The translations under genes were made by a program, and so were the position numbers. Below are positions 53,941 through 64,000 of a stretch of DNA of 64,000 bases, in pieces. The stretch comes from Sipunculus nudus (Eukaryota; Annelida; Sipuncula; Golfingiida; Sipunculidae): assembly GCA_026874595.1 (NCBI GenBank), contig CM049308.1, positions 38,939,027-39,003,026 of the forward strand, in the 5' to 3' direction. How positions within the stretch are numbered: the stretch's first letter is position 1; each line of letters opens with the position of its first letter. Below the pieces are notes generated by a model. That model did no database searches and was not told the origin of the DNA. It saw only the letters and a list, made by a program, of their open reading frames with translations.

Positions 53941-54354
53941 TTTGAATTGTATATTCATTTATTTATTACAAATTCAGTTACACCAATGACTTTCCTATGA
54001 CTTGATCATCGACTAGAACCCAAAACCTCCCCTTCACAAGTCAATTCTGCGTAAACGCAAACAAAACCTTGGCAAACCTCATGAATTGTTATGTTTACAT
54101 GAAAATTGTACACATGTATTATTAGTATGTTAGATAAGCGTAAGTTGATGTCTTGTACATTAAAAGTTCCTGCGAATGACCACGTTCAGTCTTTCAAGCA
54201 AGTTCTTTATCTTCTGTAACCCGACATCAAGGCAGAGTAATGAAGTGTGGTATATATGACGTCACCGTCAACTGTCGCATCATAGAAATCCGCGCATCTT
54301 CATCAGGTGGACGTGGTTTTGCTCTTTTTCGTTCCTGTTGACATTGATGTTACT
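53940..54354 (-). CDS. Exon G: terminal exon, stop codon and 3' UTR
   Basis: The acceptor TTTTTTCCCAG lies before 54354. Joined in phase 1, the first two bases complete a Gln codon and TAA follows immediately (54352-54350). The protein would therefore end in a Cys-Ala-Gly-Ile-Gln tail after Kunitz 2. The rest is 3' UTR. Two overlapping AATAAA signals lie at 53967-53958 on the minus strand, so cleavage is expected near 53940. The exact end is an estimate. Confidence 0.6.
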
Positions 54355-57157
54355 CTGGGAAAAAATATAAAATGAAAGTAAGGTAATAAAGGAGATTGAA
54401 ACTACATAAACTCTTGTGATTTTTAATGTGACAGGCATATATATCAAGATGCTATAGACATGACTTACGCGTATGATGTGGTTTAATGACGTTGAAAAGA
54501 TATGATGAAATACAAATGTAAAGTAGATTATTCCGGTCTTGATTCAAAGTATGGTACTTTAATCAACCGGTACTGAGACATTAAGAAAGACATTTTCTCA
54601 TTAATGTAATATATATACCCAAGGAGGTCAGTTATGCAAGAAATGTCAAACCCAAAAGTGATACTGAACATAACATTCAACTAGCCGTTTTTTACTACGT
54701 CTATACGACAGACTGCTGCAGCATGTATATATTTGTAGGCGTATGTGAGAAATATGGTTTATGTTTATATATAGTTATCGGGGGTCATATATACCTGGAA
54801 GGTTTGTTTTATCAGGTGTGTGTACCTAATGACAAGTGACTCAGGTGACTATAATTTCGGATATATTGGGTTAATAGTGGAAATTCCCCGAATATAATAC
54901 TTCGCACGTACATTTAGGTAACTGAGGTCTATTGTTGATATTACTCATAAAAAGGCATTCATCAGAACGAATGTCGTCAGGTGTTTCACACGGAAGAGGG
55001 CTCTATCAGTTTAAGCCAACAAGTTTTTTTGTTTCTCATGCTAGAGCTATCTGAAATGCATAGATAGACTAGAGGTTCCATACTAAAGTTTATGAGATTC
55101 GGGACAACGAATATTATTTGTCGTAACGTCTACGTGTAGCACTGATGGTCCTCAATAGATCTGTGACAGTAGCAGCATTTGAAAGCATCATGTTGTTGCC
55201 ATGGCCACTTTTGGAATGGATTAGCTAGGTATAACCTTCCAGTTGTTAAACTGTCTTGGCCAATGGATCATTTGAAATTACCCACCAGTTATTGTCATGG
55301 TCAGTTTTGGAATGTATCAGATATGAATCCTCTACCAGCTGTTGTCGTGAAAGAACTGGCTGTCATGAAACTAAGACTATATGCCAACTTTGATAGAGAT
55401 TTAATCTTTTGAGTATTTAGAGTATTAATATTTTGTGTGTTGTACTCACGTGATACTTTTGTCTATGCCACAATGGAACTGAGACAATGCAGAGCTGTAC
55501 TTAGGTACATGCAGACTGCAAAGTTATTTTATCGTTTGATATATTGGTTAAAATTAAACCTGCAGATTTTTTAAACTTTGTGTGTTTTGTCTTGAATTTT
55601 AGTGCTGGAGAACATTTTTATTCCAAAATTATAAACTGCTAAACACAGTCACACCACCCTACAAAATGTACAGGTAAACACACGTTAGGTATAGGCGGAA
55701 CGTTTTATGTTTGCCCTTCATCTAAACATCATTACTTCGGGCAAACAGCATATTACAAATCATAGAATTTTCACGGATATGAATTTCTCTATCTTGTAAG
55801 GCATATATACTGGATGACAGTTTCAACTTGTTTCTTAATAGTCTCTGGTGCAGAAGTGCGCTCTTTGAGTGTTTCTGGGTTAAAATATAACCCCTAGGCC
55901 CTATTCCTAAATATTAAATAAAGAGATTACTAAAAGACTTGTGAAGAGGACACGACATAAAGTTGTTAGTATGTGACTTATGAGTTGTTATAATTGTTCC
56001 TTCTCTTGCCATGTACAGAGAATGCCAGAATGGTTGTGGAGACGTTGTGAACAGTAAGACTGTATATCAGACAATATAAATAATGAACATAACTTACGGA
56101 TCCCAGCGCAGAAAGACAAACAAGCAGATGCTAAAGCAAAATTGTTGTCATTGCCACCGCAGCCGCTGAATGCGAACCCTACACAGGTACCTGTAGTAGG
56201 ATCGTAACGATATCGGGTCAACGCTATGCTGTTGTCACAAGTTCCTCTGTCTGCCGGTTGGCGGCACACTGTTGATGGCACTACAAGTTAGAGATATAAA
56301 AATGGTGATTATGTGAATATAAAAATATAGTGTGACATAATGTTTTGGATAACTGCATGATTACTTGAAGTTTATACAACCACAGGCTAGAATCGGATTG
56401 ATCTCGCAGCGTTTATGTCATTTTTTTGTGACAAAAGGCTATTTTAAATCATTTGTATGGTTTGCTGGTCTCGAAGTGTCTCAAAAATGTTATGATTCAC
56501 TCGCCATAGCCGCCGTGACTGTCAATCTAGAAACTTTATGACATGGTCTGAACGTACGTTTAAACTTTCAAGGATACAATCTAAAACACGAATATTATCT
56601 AATAAACCACCACGTAAAAGTCAGTAGGTAAATTTCTTTGTTTGTGGTTAGTTCTTATTCAATCTAAATAGATTTTCACGACCGAAGACACAGTATAAAG
56701 TGCATGATTTACTGATCGATTCATATGTTACAACTTGTATGCATGTCTTCTTCCCCCTACGGGGAAAGATGTTTTCAGTTCTGTGTCTGTAGTCGTCAAT
56801 CGACGTCGTCCGTAGGTGTTCTTGTGAACACTATGACCTTTGAAGCACCGCGAATTCTGAAACTTTCTCTAATTTGAAAGACACACATGGTTCTTTCAAA
56901 GAAAGTCTTATCCCAAACTTCGAAATCTGGAGACCTCGACTTTATCTTCAAGGCAAAATCATCTTTAATGTAAATTGTAATATAAAATTTGAGGGTAAAA
57001 TATGCTGTGCTTCTAAAGTAATTGGTTTCACGAAATAACCGATTTCCGTAGATTCTGAGCTGAAGATCGAAGACTTAAGCTTGAATAGGGGCGTAAAAGT
57101 ATTTACGGAAGGGGATGCCTATGGTAGTGGTGGGACCGCTGGGATATATATAATGTT

Positions 57158-57206
<49 letters not shown>

Positions 57207-60200
57207 CAAATACAAGAATCAGAAATGAACTTCAATATACGGTAACATTTTAAGCGAAACAAGAGAAATTGTTCATCATCATAGTTTCCATGTTATCCAA
57301 TGATAATTTGAGAAATAACGTCCCCAAGAAGGATCTCGATGTATAAATTGTCCCACATGCGGCGTATTTTCCTTTGTTCTAACTGTTCGCTCAAACCTGA
57401 TTGCATCACAGTGTCATGAAAAGTGACCATGCAAGTGAAGTTGCATCGCGACTTTCCAAATATCGCAAAGAACTGGTGCGCAGCCAATAAAATTGTCACG
57501 CGTGACCTTCGACCAAGGAGGCGTGTAGGACAAATCAGTTATAGCCCAAAGAAATGTCAAGCAAGCTATAAACGGCTCGCCTGCGAGGTAACACAGACCT
57601 CGCAAACCTGACGGCTTGATTACATTTCATTGGGCTATAACCAATACATATTACCTGCACGAGTGTACATTAATGAACCGTAATGTAAACATGAATGATA
57701 TTTTATGATTTTTAAGAGTACTTTCATGCTATAATATTCTAATCAGGTATCTAGAATTTGTATGGTTTCTCCTCAATATAACAGGCATCCCCCACCCCCC
57801 ATCCCCCTTCTGCGACACCGCCTTGATTTTGCCCCTGCGAATCTTCAAGGACATTTAAACTTCATAACTGTTCATCATCTGAAAAATAACTTTTTTCGAC
57901 TGCAAACACAAAGTCATTCAAGATTTTTTTTTTGTAGTTTATTTGTCCCTCCTGCTCAGCTTTAGACTGAGGATAGCTCCTTATATATCACTTATTTACT
58001 TTATACCTGCACATATTGCCGTTGCTGGGCATGAACGTCTGCGGCAGAAATTTTCATTCTTCGGCTTGCACTTAGTCCCCGTTGGGCATGAAGGAGGGTT
58101 CAGCTGCAAAATAGTGGCTTCAGCTCTAATACATATTTAAAAAATATACCATGTTGCGTATTGTATAAAACAATTAGCATTCTGAAATGTAGGTCGAAAT
58201 TTAATTTCAGTATGAACACGTGCTAGTAAGCTACCACAAATAGAGTGTAGATGAATACAACAGTTACAATATTCGGATTCTTCGTATAAATTCCCATGTT
58301 TATATATGCGTTGTCAGTCTAATACACGGTTCATTAAAAAATCCGTGTATAAATGATTTTAAGTATGGTCTAGGATATTTTGTTCTCGTTTTATTCTTTA
58401 TTGTTTCTGTAAATTCTTAAGTGACTAAACAGTCAAGCCAGACAACTGGTGTATTATAAAGTTATACAAAGTGACAATAGAGATTTCCGTTAAATGAACC
58501 TCAGAAGATAGAGAAAACAAATTACCTTACAAGGGCTCTCTTTGCATTCACATCGTGCACAGGTGGCGCCACTTGGTATATTCCATGTGGTTCCATAGCC
58601 ACAAGAATCTGAGCACGTTGAAGGGTCTTGTGTACAAGGGGTCGGGGCCGGGGCCGGATTTGTCAAGCAGCTGCAGATTGCACAGCCTCTGTTGTCAATT
58701 GTCATTGTGCCTCCTCCTCCGACGCAGGTACAAGACGTTTTACAACATTCACAGTTACAAGCAGCCGTGGTACTTCCAGCTCGGAGAACAGCCTTTTCTC
58801 CAGTCGAGCAGGTAACCCTCGTGCTACAGTCACACGTTGAAGAAGAAGTCGTCGACTGACACTGACACCGACACTGACCAGTCGCAGGGTCAACGTCCCT
58901 TACTGGCGTCTGGCCTTGACCACAGAAACACGGCATATTGGCGCAGGTGGTGACAGAGGGGGTCGGTGCGGGGACGGGGGTCCCTTGCGTGCAAGAACAC
59001 ATGTCACATTGGTACTGGTCTTTCCCGTTAAGTTGTGGCCGTCCACCATTCGGACAGACGAGCGTTTGAAGGCAAGAAGAGCCACAAACGTTGCTGGAAG
59101 GAGTAGGGGTTCCGCCTGTGGTACTAGAAGGTCTACATTTGCATTCCGGACAGCCATTGGCCAGAGTGTTTCCTGTGGCGTAACTTTCATATCCGGTATT
59201 ACATCCGGTGTTGCAGGATGTACAACCCGCACTCGGGGTTGGCGTGGAAGAACACTGGCATATTCGACAATTTCCACTCATCACGGGCGTTCCTGTGCCT
59301 CCTGGACAATGTGCACAGCTGTATGTTGGACACAGTGTGCCACTAGTGGTTGTACCACCTGAAATGTTATTAACCGAAAACCCGATTTTCAGAAAAGAAA
59401 ATACGTTCCATGATTTTTTTCACAAGGAAGAGAAAAATCTGGCTATATAGTTTAAATTTAAAGATAGTTTTCTTTGGATCATTTAATCAAAAGTGTATTT
59501 TCAAACTCTTCGTAATTAAACTTAGCCTGATGCCAATTATTTCAACTCATATGAGATAAAAAATAGTGTTGCTAAATCATAACAGAGAATTCCAGCTGTT
59601 AAATTGTAGTGCCACAGCCATATTTTCAAACAAGTAACATTAAGTCATCTACAGCTTCCACCTGTGCCTGATTTTTGCGAAAATCTGAAAATGATCGTCT
59701 AAGCAAGTGACGCCGCAAATGGTGGTTTTGTAACCTTGATATTGACCGTTCATGTGAAAATGATATGAACAGAAAACATGAAAGGATCGATGTGCTTTTG
59801 ACTTTCGTTAAAATTATGTCATTGTTTTATGGATGTCCTATCAAAGTAATGGCTCTGTGCGATAAGCTGGCGGACGGTCAACAAACCTCCATTTCAACGT
59901 TTTTATTTAGACTTTCACCATAAAGTGAGGTATGGTCGGGGCCTTGTATTAGAGAGGAGAAAAATTGAACATCTCCTAAACATTTCATATTAAATGGAAT
60001 GCCAGACCGATTAGGAAGGAAGGTGGATGGATTCAGCAAGTGAGCTGACAGCTTGTTATTTAATAACAACTTCGATGGTTCACGAAGATCCAATTAAGTA
60101 TATCTGTCCAGCTAGACCCATTAATTTTTTCATGCCTAACACCCTTTCGTTGCATACAGGTAAACCAAGGTTTGATATTTGTATTTAAGTCATAGTTGCT

Positions 60201-63200
60201 GTAACATTTTACACATTTTTTCTTCTTTGTATAATAAAGACCACTTACACGCTCCCGTGCATTCAGCTTGCGTCACAAAGAGATTTAGATTAGTAGGTTC
60301 ACATCCGGTCCACTGGAACGCTCGGCAGCCTCCTGATGCCCAATACCACATGGTCAACGGGGCCCTATTACAATTTCCGAGGGCAGAAGTGGGGACGGCA
60401 GCACATGACCTTTGATCTGAAATATTGATAAGCTGGTCTTTACGTCAGCATGTTCAAGATATTTGTATCATTGCTCTTTTAATGGTGCTTCCATTTACTC
60501 TAACGGTTTATTTACCGCTTTCAATAATAGCGTTTCTCGATTAAGATTGGAATCAATGATAACAATATGGTTTCTACACTATATCTTAAATCATTCGCTT
60601 AAATGTTATCAGTGTTTTCTCTAGTTAGCTGAGGATCAACAATTTTACCATATTATAAAATGAGACGACAGTTCAGTACAATATTTTTAAAAAAATGTTG
60701 CCGAAAACATATTTCATGTATAGTATAAACATGAAGTGTACAATACACATGTACCACCTTCGCTGTTAAATGTACATTGTTATATAAACACGTTTCTGTT
60801 TACATGCACATATTCTAATGAACCCCTGGATTAATAAAAACTTCTATGTAAACAAGTTTCATATGCCATGGACACTCTATTTTCCTTTGCATTAAACACT
60901 AGATTCAAGGAAAATAAAATGTTTTTGCTCATGTACAAATTTACAAGCCCAGCAAATGCAAGTACATATCGTGATATTGTTGAAATAAGCACTGATTTCA
61001 AGGTGTAACGTATCAGTTTTAAAGTCAAATTATATATCTCTCTGGGTACCAGTGTTGTAACATACAAGTACCGTATGACCTAGTACCGTATGACTTTTTC
61101 TTCTATCATAAATCCACAAAAGTGATAAAGGATCACAATGCCTTTGAAACGGTCTATTGCAATGTTCATTATTTAGTTTAATAAACCAAGAGAATGAGGT
61201 ACCTCCTTAAAAGCTTGTAATAGCAATGAGGTTTGGAAGAACCAATTAAATATCAAACAATTTAAAAGAAATAAACAATTAAATATTATAAAGTCAGTGT
61301 TCGAACATACACGATTATTATAGTTTGGTTTCTTCTTTTTCTACAACTGATTTGAACACAGCTCTTTTTTAACATTCCTATTGACAGTAAAAGATTCCTT
61401 TTGCAAAATAATATTGACTTAGTAAAGATTGCCAGTTATGTAAGTAAACAAATATTCTTCTTTTTGAAAATGATTGCAACAAAGTAATATTACATCAACA
61501 TATTGCCATAGAAGATTAGAGAAAATAATGCCAAGAATTAGTGAAATAAACTAGATATAAACAATGATCATAGGATGAATCAAAATTGAATGCTTAATGG
61601 TGCTTTACACAACTTAACCTGGCTATCTGATCACTTTACTAACCACACGGTCACAGAGAATACCCATTGGTTTTCCGATTTCTCCGAAAAAGGAGAACGT
61701 ATTCACGCCCACAGGGCTGAAATTTCGTCAGATTAATTCATTATCATAATATATACCTTGACAAATCATATATATCATGTTTATAGGGATTCAAGCGTCT
61801 GTGGTCAGGACACGTGCCTTTATTTCCTTTTAAAGACGTAACAGAAAACGGAATGTGACTTACCAACGCAGTGCGCTACATAACTTGAGCATGTAGGGTA
61901 TGTGTTGCACCTCTGGACGCATGTAAACCCGGCTGCGCAGCTGTTAGCCTATAAAAAAAAGATGCAACATGATGCACGGTGAAATATAACACGTCCAAGG
62001 TCCCTGTTACACATTCATGCGTTGCGTTCCGGTTTGCTCTTGTGCCCCTTTGCTACGGTCAACCACGGTTTTGATTCTAACCCGGAATGAATTCTGCACT
62101 GACGATCCTTCTGAGGTTTTAGTAATGTCCTTCTTAGGGCTATTTACGGTTCCAGTATAGTAGGGTTGGGCTGATTATTTTCGATTAACTACGGCCAAAA
62201 GGGGGCGCCAATAGGTCGCCAGTACGGTCATCCCGGCTCTGGCAGAGCGCAAGTGCGGCATGGATAGGTTAACTACGGTTCACCAGGGTTCATCCACTAC
62301 AGTGCTTACCGGCGCCCGCACGGCTTACCCGAGGAGCTAATGAGAACTCGCACATTTGGCATTTCTTTTCAGTTTCGACGTTTTAGCAGTTTAAAATACA
62401 TAATTAGATTTTCACTGTCCTCTACAGGAAAACCGGGAATGTTGGGCAAGTTAAAAGCTTAGGCAGAGAATCAGATAGAGAATCAATCTGATGATCAGGT
62501 GTCCCAGATCTACCAACAGGAACGGAGCAAGAGGAGGAAAAATAGAAAAGTATGTTTAAGGCAATTTTAGAACTGCACCAACTTCAGTATATTCTAATCA
62601 AGCGTTCCTCGTCAGCTTAAATTGAGGCCTACAGGGACCTAATATAGGCAACTGAAAGTAAAGGAACCAGGGTATTCAGATCCTGAGGTGTTTTAATATT
62701 GTAAGTTTGAATCATTACCATTTGATCTAGAATTTGCATATATTGCATATTTATATAATATATGTATATTATAAATAGATTATAGAAAAACATATATATA
62801 ATTATTACAGAAATATAATAGAATGTTACCAAACCTTCGTCATAACCTATTTTTTGTGCATAAACTTGATATGAATGAACGAAGCTAATCAATAATTACT
62901 TATGAACATGAAGGATTTTTCCACTCTGTGACAGAAAATTTAGGATATAACAAATTCAAAAGGTCACCTGCGCTTTGAAATATTTTTTTTTGAAAAAAAG
63001 AGTCAGAGGTAAAAAGGGGCCCCATGACATTATTAGCAAGGTCAATGGATGAAAGCAGTTAATCAAAATATGACTAGAAAATGCTGGCATTTATAAAATT
63101 TTAATTTCATTTCAATATTTTCTATCGTCAAACATGGTCAAGCCATAGCAGACCCAACCTACTTTAATCTTCCTAAACCCTAGTAAAAGCTGCATAACGA

Positions 63201-63870
63201 ATTTACCCGTAGTTGTAAAAGCTTAGTAAGCCCTGGTAGGACCGAGGCGTAGTCGTACCTAAACTTTGTCGATCGGAGGGTAACAGTAACCAAACCGTAC
63301 CTAGAACCCATTGAGCCGTGCTGACCCGTGAAACCCAGAATGCGGCCCAAGTGAACCGTACGTAAACCCTACCTACACGGTTCTTTTGAAAGTGTCCCGG
63401 ACCGCAAGGCGGACGAAGGGGCTCGCCACGGGCGACTGTATGGCTATGGCGGTGGTCCTAGTGTTCTACTAATGTTCTGATACATATTGTGGACACCCCA
63501 TTAATTGATTAATACCGCGCACGTAGAAGGTCGTATATACATTTATACGTAAATGCAGGCCGTGCAACCACTATACATAATGAATACATTTTTGTAGATT
63601 CTCCATTAATTGCCACACAACGCACACGTAGAAGGTGGTACTACCATTATACATACAAGCCTAACGACCATTATACAAGTGAATCCACTCAAATAACCCA
63701 TTAATTGATACATACCTGGCACACACCAGTTGGCGGCGTTGTACCACCTTGGGTGGAAGGGCATCTGCATGAAACCGGACAATTATTGTTATCTCGGTTC
63801 CAGCCAATGTTGTTAACGCAGTTACAGACAGGATCTGGACACAACGTGTTTGACGGGAGAGCTGTTCCCT
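53940..63870 (-). CDS. Multidomain Kunitz/antistasin-like secreted protein (gene, 5'-partial)
   Basis: Seven exons assembled by hand: 63870-63716, 61948-61864, 60416-60249, 59358-58526, 58103-58007, 56280-56098 and 54354 to about 53940. Every intron has GT and AG borders and all phases agree. About 507 residues are visible, in the order antistasin-like module, small six-half-cystine-like exon, Kunitz 1, seven antistasin-like modules, a second small Cys-rich exon, Kunitz 2, stop. The start and any signal peptide lie beyond the right edge of the window. Kunitz and antistasin families are serine-protease inhibitors, so an extracellular inhibitor or matrix role is plausible, for example in haemolymph, mucus or shell matrix. 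This is inference: both Kunitz P1 residues are non-basic. Confidence 0.88.
53958..53967 (-). terminator. Polyadenylation signals (AATAAATAAA)
   Basis: Two overlapping AATAAA hexamers on the minus strand, about 390 nt after the predicted stop codon. Correct strand and distance for the end of the Kunitz/antistasin gene. Confidence 0.65.
55192..55345. repeat. Diverged ~50-bp intronic tandem repeat
   Basis: Three to four poor copies of a unit like TTGTTGCCATGGCCACTTTT ... CCAG in the last intron: TTGTTGCCATGGCCACTTTT, TTGTTAAACTGTCTTGGCCA, TTATTGTCATGGTCAGTTTT and CTGTTGTCGTG. Confidence 0.5.
56098..56280 (-). CDS. Exon F: Kunitz/BPTI domain 2
   Basis: The acceptor CTTGTAG lies before 56280 and the donor GTAAGT after 56098. 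It has two leading bases, 60 codons and one trailing base (symmetric phase 1-1, typical of Kunitz exons). The six cysteines are spaced 8-17-7-12-3. RYRYDPTTGTC, FAFSGCGGNDNNF and ASACLSFC match the Kunitz signature well. P1 is Asp, which is very unusual for a trypsin inhibitor. GCGGNDNNF keeps the structural Asn pair. Confidence 0.93.
57158..57201. repeat. (TA)n microsatellite in intron
   Basis: About 22 TA dinucleotides between exons E and F. Confidence 0.95.
57538..57641. mobile_element. Intronic 104-bp foldback element
   Basis: GTTATAGCCCAAAGAAATGT (57538-57557) and its reverse complement with one mismatch (57622-57641) bound a GC-rich centre containing CTCGCCTGCGAG and AGACCTCGCAAACC. 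Size and near-perfect 20-bp arms suggest a very small MITE or a structured transcript segment. No target duplication is clear. Confidence 0.65.
58007..58103 (-). CDS. Exon E: small Cys-rich exon (phase 0 in, 1 out)
   Basis: The acceptor TTTTGCAG lies before 58103 and the donor GTATAA after 58007. It gives 32 codons plus one base, cysteines C-x5-C-x7-C-x4-C-x5-C, with a Lys/Arg-rich middle (KCKPKNENFCRRRS). The donor is weaker than the others in the gene. Paralogous position to exon 61864-61948. Confidence 0.75.
58526..59358 (-). CDS. Exon D: seven antistasin-like Cys modules with Pro/Thr linkers
   Basis: The acceptor CATTTCAG lies before 59358 and the donor GTAATT after 58526. There are 277 codons after two leading bases that complete the Kunitz 1 cysteine. 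The protein is built of about seven modules of three N-terminal cysteines, a 10-15 residue Gly-rich loop and a C-x(1-2)-C-x-C end, as in antistasin-type domains. Modules are joined by linkers such as STPTPSAG, TPVPAPTPSV and NPAPAPTP. Several modules lack one or two of the usual ten half-cystines, so pairing is uncertain. The exon being much longer than its counterpart at 63716 suggests intra-exon expansion. Open frames on the plus strand here are shadows. Confidence 0.88.
60249..60416 (-). CDS. Exon C: Kunitz/BPTI domain 1
   Basis: The acceptor ATTTCAG lies before 60416 and the donor GTAAGT after 60249. There are 55 complete codons between two split codons. The six cysteines are spaced 10-14-7-13-3, against 8-15-7-12-3 in BPTI. 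FQWTGC matches the conserved F-x-Y-x-G-C region, with W for Y. The last cysteine is split by the intron (T here, GT in the next exon). The residue at P1, straight after the second Cys, is Asn, not Lys or Arg. The usual R-Y-Y-Y-N stretch is replaced by a W-Y-W-containing one. A Kunitz fold is likely; trypsin inhibition is not predicted. Confidence 0.85.
61864..61948 (-). CDS. Exon B: small Cys-rich exon (phase 0 in, 1 out)
   Basis: The acceptor TTTTTATAG lies before 61948 and the donor GTAAGT after 61864. It gives 28 codons plus one base, with cysteines spaced C-x5-C-x3-C-x5-C-x6-C. The codon split with the next exon gives Asp. The exon has the same phases, similar size and a similar C-x5-C start to the exon at 58007-58103, and like it precedes a Kunitz exon. 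No named domain is recognised. Confidence 0.75.
61985..63460. other. Intron with GC-richer patches
   Basis: Two GC-richer blocks (about 62030-62340 and 63180-63440) repeatedly use TACGGTT on one side and AACCGTA on the other, against an AT-rich middle. They may be the arms of an old foldback element, but a base-by-base match could not be shown. No exon-like frame with splice sites was found here. Confidence 0.35.
63497..63712. repeat. ~110-bp tandem duplication in first visible intron
   Basis: CCCATTAATTGATTAATACC...CGCACGTAGAAGGTCGTA (63497) recurs as TCCATTAATTGCCACACAAC...GCACACGTAGAAGGTGGTA (63601), with a third partial start CCCATTAATTGATACAT at 63697. Each copy also contains an ACCACTATACAT or ACCATTATACA word. 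Confidence 0.7.
63716..63870 (-). CDS. Exon A: single antistasin-like Cys module (phase 1 in, 0 out)
   Basis: The acceptor TTTTCAG precedes 63870 and the donor GTATGT follows 63716. The first two bases complete a codon, then 51 codons follow. Cysteines are arranged C-x4-C-x-C-x10-C-x3-C-x-C, close to the C-x2-C-x-C endings of the modules in the large exon at 58526-59358. A Pro/Thr/Gly-rich linker ends in VCQ. The shared opening G-T...L-C-P also links it to that exon. It is the most 5' exon visible. Confidence 0.8.
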
Positions 63871-64000
63871 CTGAAAATTCGATTTATTTTTTAAAGTAAA
63901 ACTGTTTGGGATTTCTACATTAAAAACACTGAAAGTCGTTCAACAGGAGGGTTGTTGCAGGTGTGTACGGGAGTGAATTTTTTCGTGACGTCAGCTTCTA

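Noticed and set aside
58555-59450. Plus-strand frames opposite the large antistasin-like exon (up to 148 codons)
   Set aside because: Shadow frames of a strongly biased Cys-rich minus-strand exon with proper splice sites.
60179-60415. 78-codon plus-strand frame
   Set aside because: Lies opposite Kunitz domain 1; the minus strand has the six cysteines and splice sites.
61985-63440. Large foldback element with arms at 62.0-62.3 and 63.2-63.4 kb
   Set aside because: Shared TACGGTT/AACCGTA words are suggestive, but no continuous inverted match could be aligned by eye.

Overview
The window is eukaryotic and non-coding for most of its length. Long introns with GT/AG splice sites, an AATAAA polyadenylation signal, hAT, pogo, Ty3/Gypsy and LINE relics, and about 30 kb of satellite and minisatellite DNA point to an invertebrate animal. 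A marine lophotrochozoan, most likely a bivalve mollusc, fits best: the multidomain Kunitz plus antistasin-like secreted protein and the dispersed repeats are typical of that group. The species-level guess is inference only.

Layout, left to right. 1-12633 is a ladder of ~3.02 kb tandem repeat units: a right-hand part of one unit at 1-1108, two full units at 6172-9193 and 9194-12216, and the first ~417 bp of another at 12217-12633. Each full unit carries a 51-52 bp minisatellite and (GA)n, (TA)n and (GACA)n tracts. A decayed Ty3/Gypsy retrotransposon (minus strand, about 1535-5640) separates the first partial unit from the rest. 12634-15270 holds a cluster of TGCGCGGTAGC-type motifs, a decayed LINE reverse transcriptase (minus strand) and a perfect 34-bp palindrome. 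15270-31109 is an array of roughly 200 copies of a 77-bp satellite with higher-order periods near 2.2 and 4.5 kb. 31110-39346 is a second satellite (about 104-bp and 139-bp forms) built around a 19-bp palindrome and bounded by short inverted terminal repeats. 39352-40400 is the right-hand part of the 3-kb unit that stops at 12633. 41.9-45.8 kb has two minisatellites (31 bp and 34 bp). 46.2-49.9 kb has dispersed repeats in inverted orientation flanking a complete non-autonomous pogo/Tigger-like element. 51163-51605 is a non-autonomous hAT element with an 8-bp target-site duplication.

The one convincing gene occupies 53.94-63.87 kb on the minus strand, with its 5' end beyond the window. Seven exons were assembled by hand; all splice sites are canonical and all phases agree. 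The order antistasin-like exon, small Cys-rich exon, Kunitz exon occurs twice with the same intron-phase pattern (1-0, 0-1, 1-1). The gene therefore looks like the product of a three-exon module duplication, with extra antistasin-like expansion in the second module. The visible protein is about 507 residues, disulphide-rich and presumably secreted, and ends a few residues after the last Kunitz cysteine.
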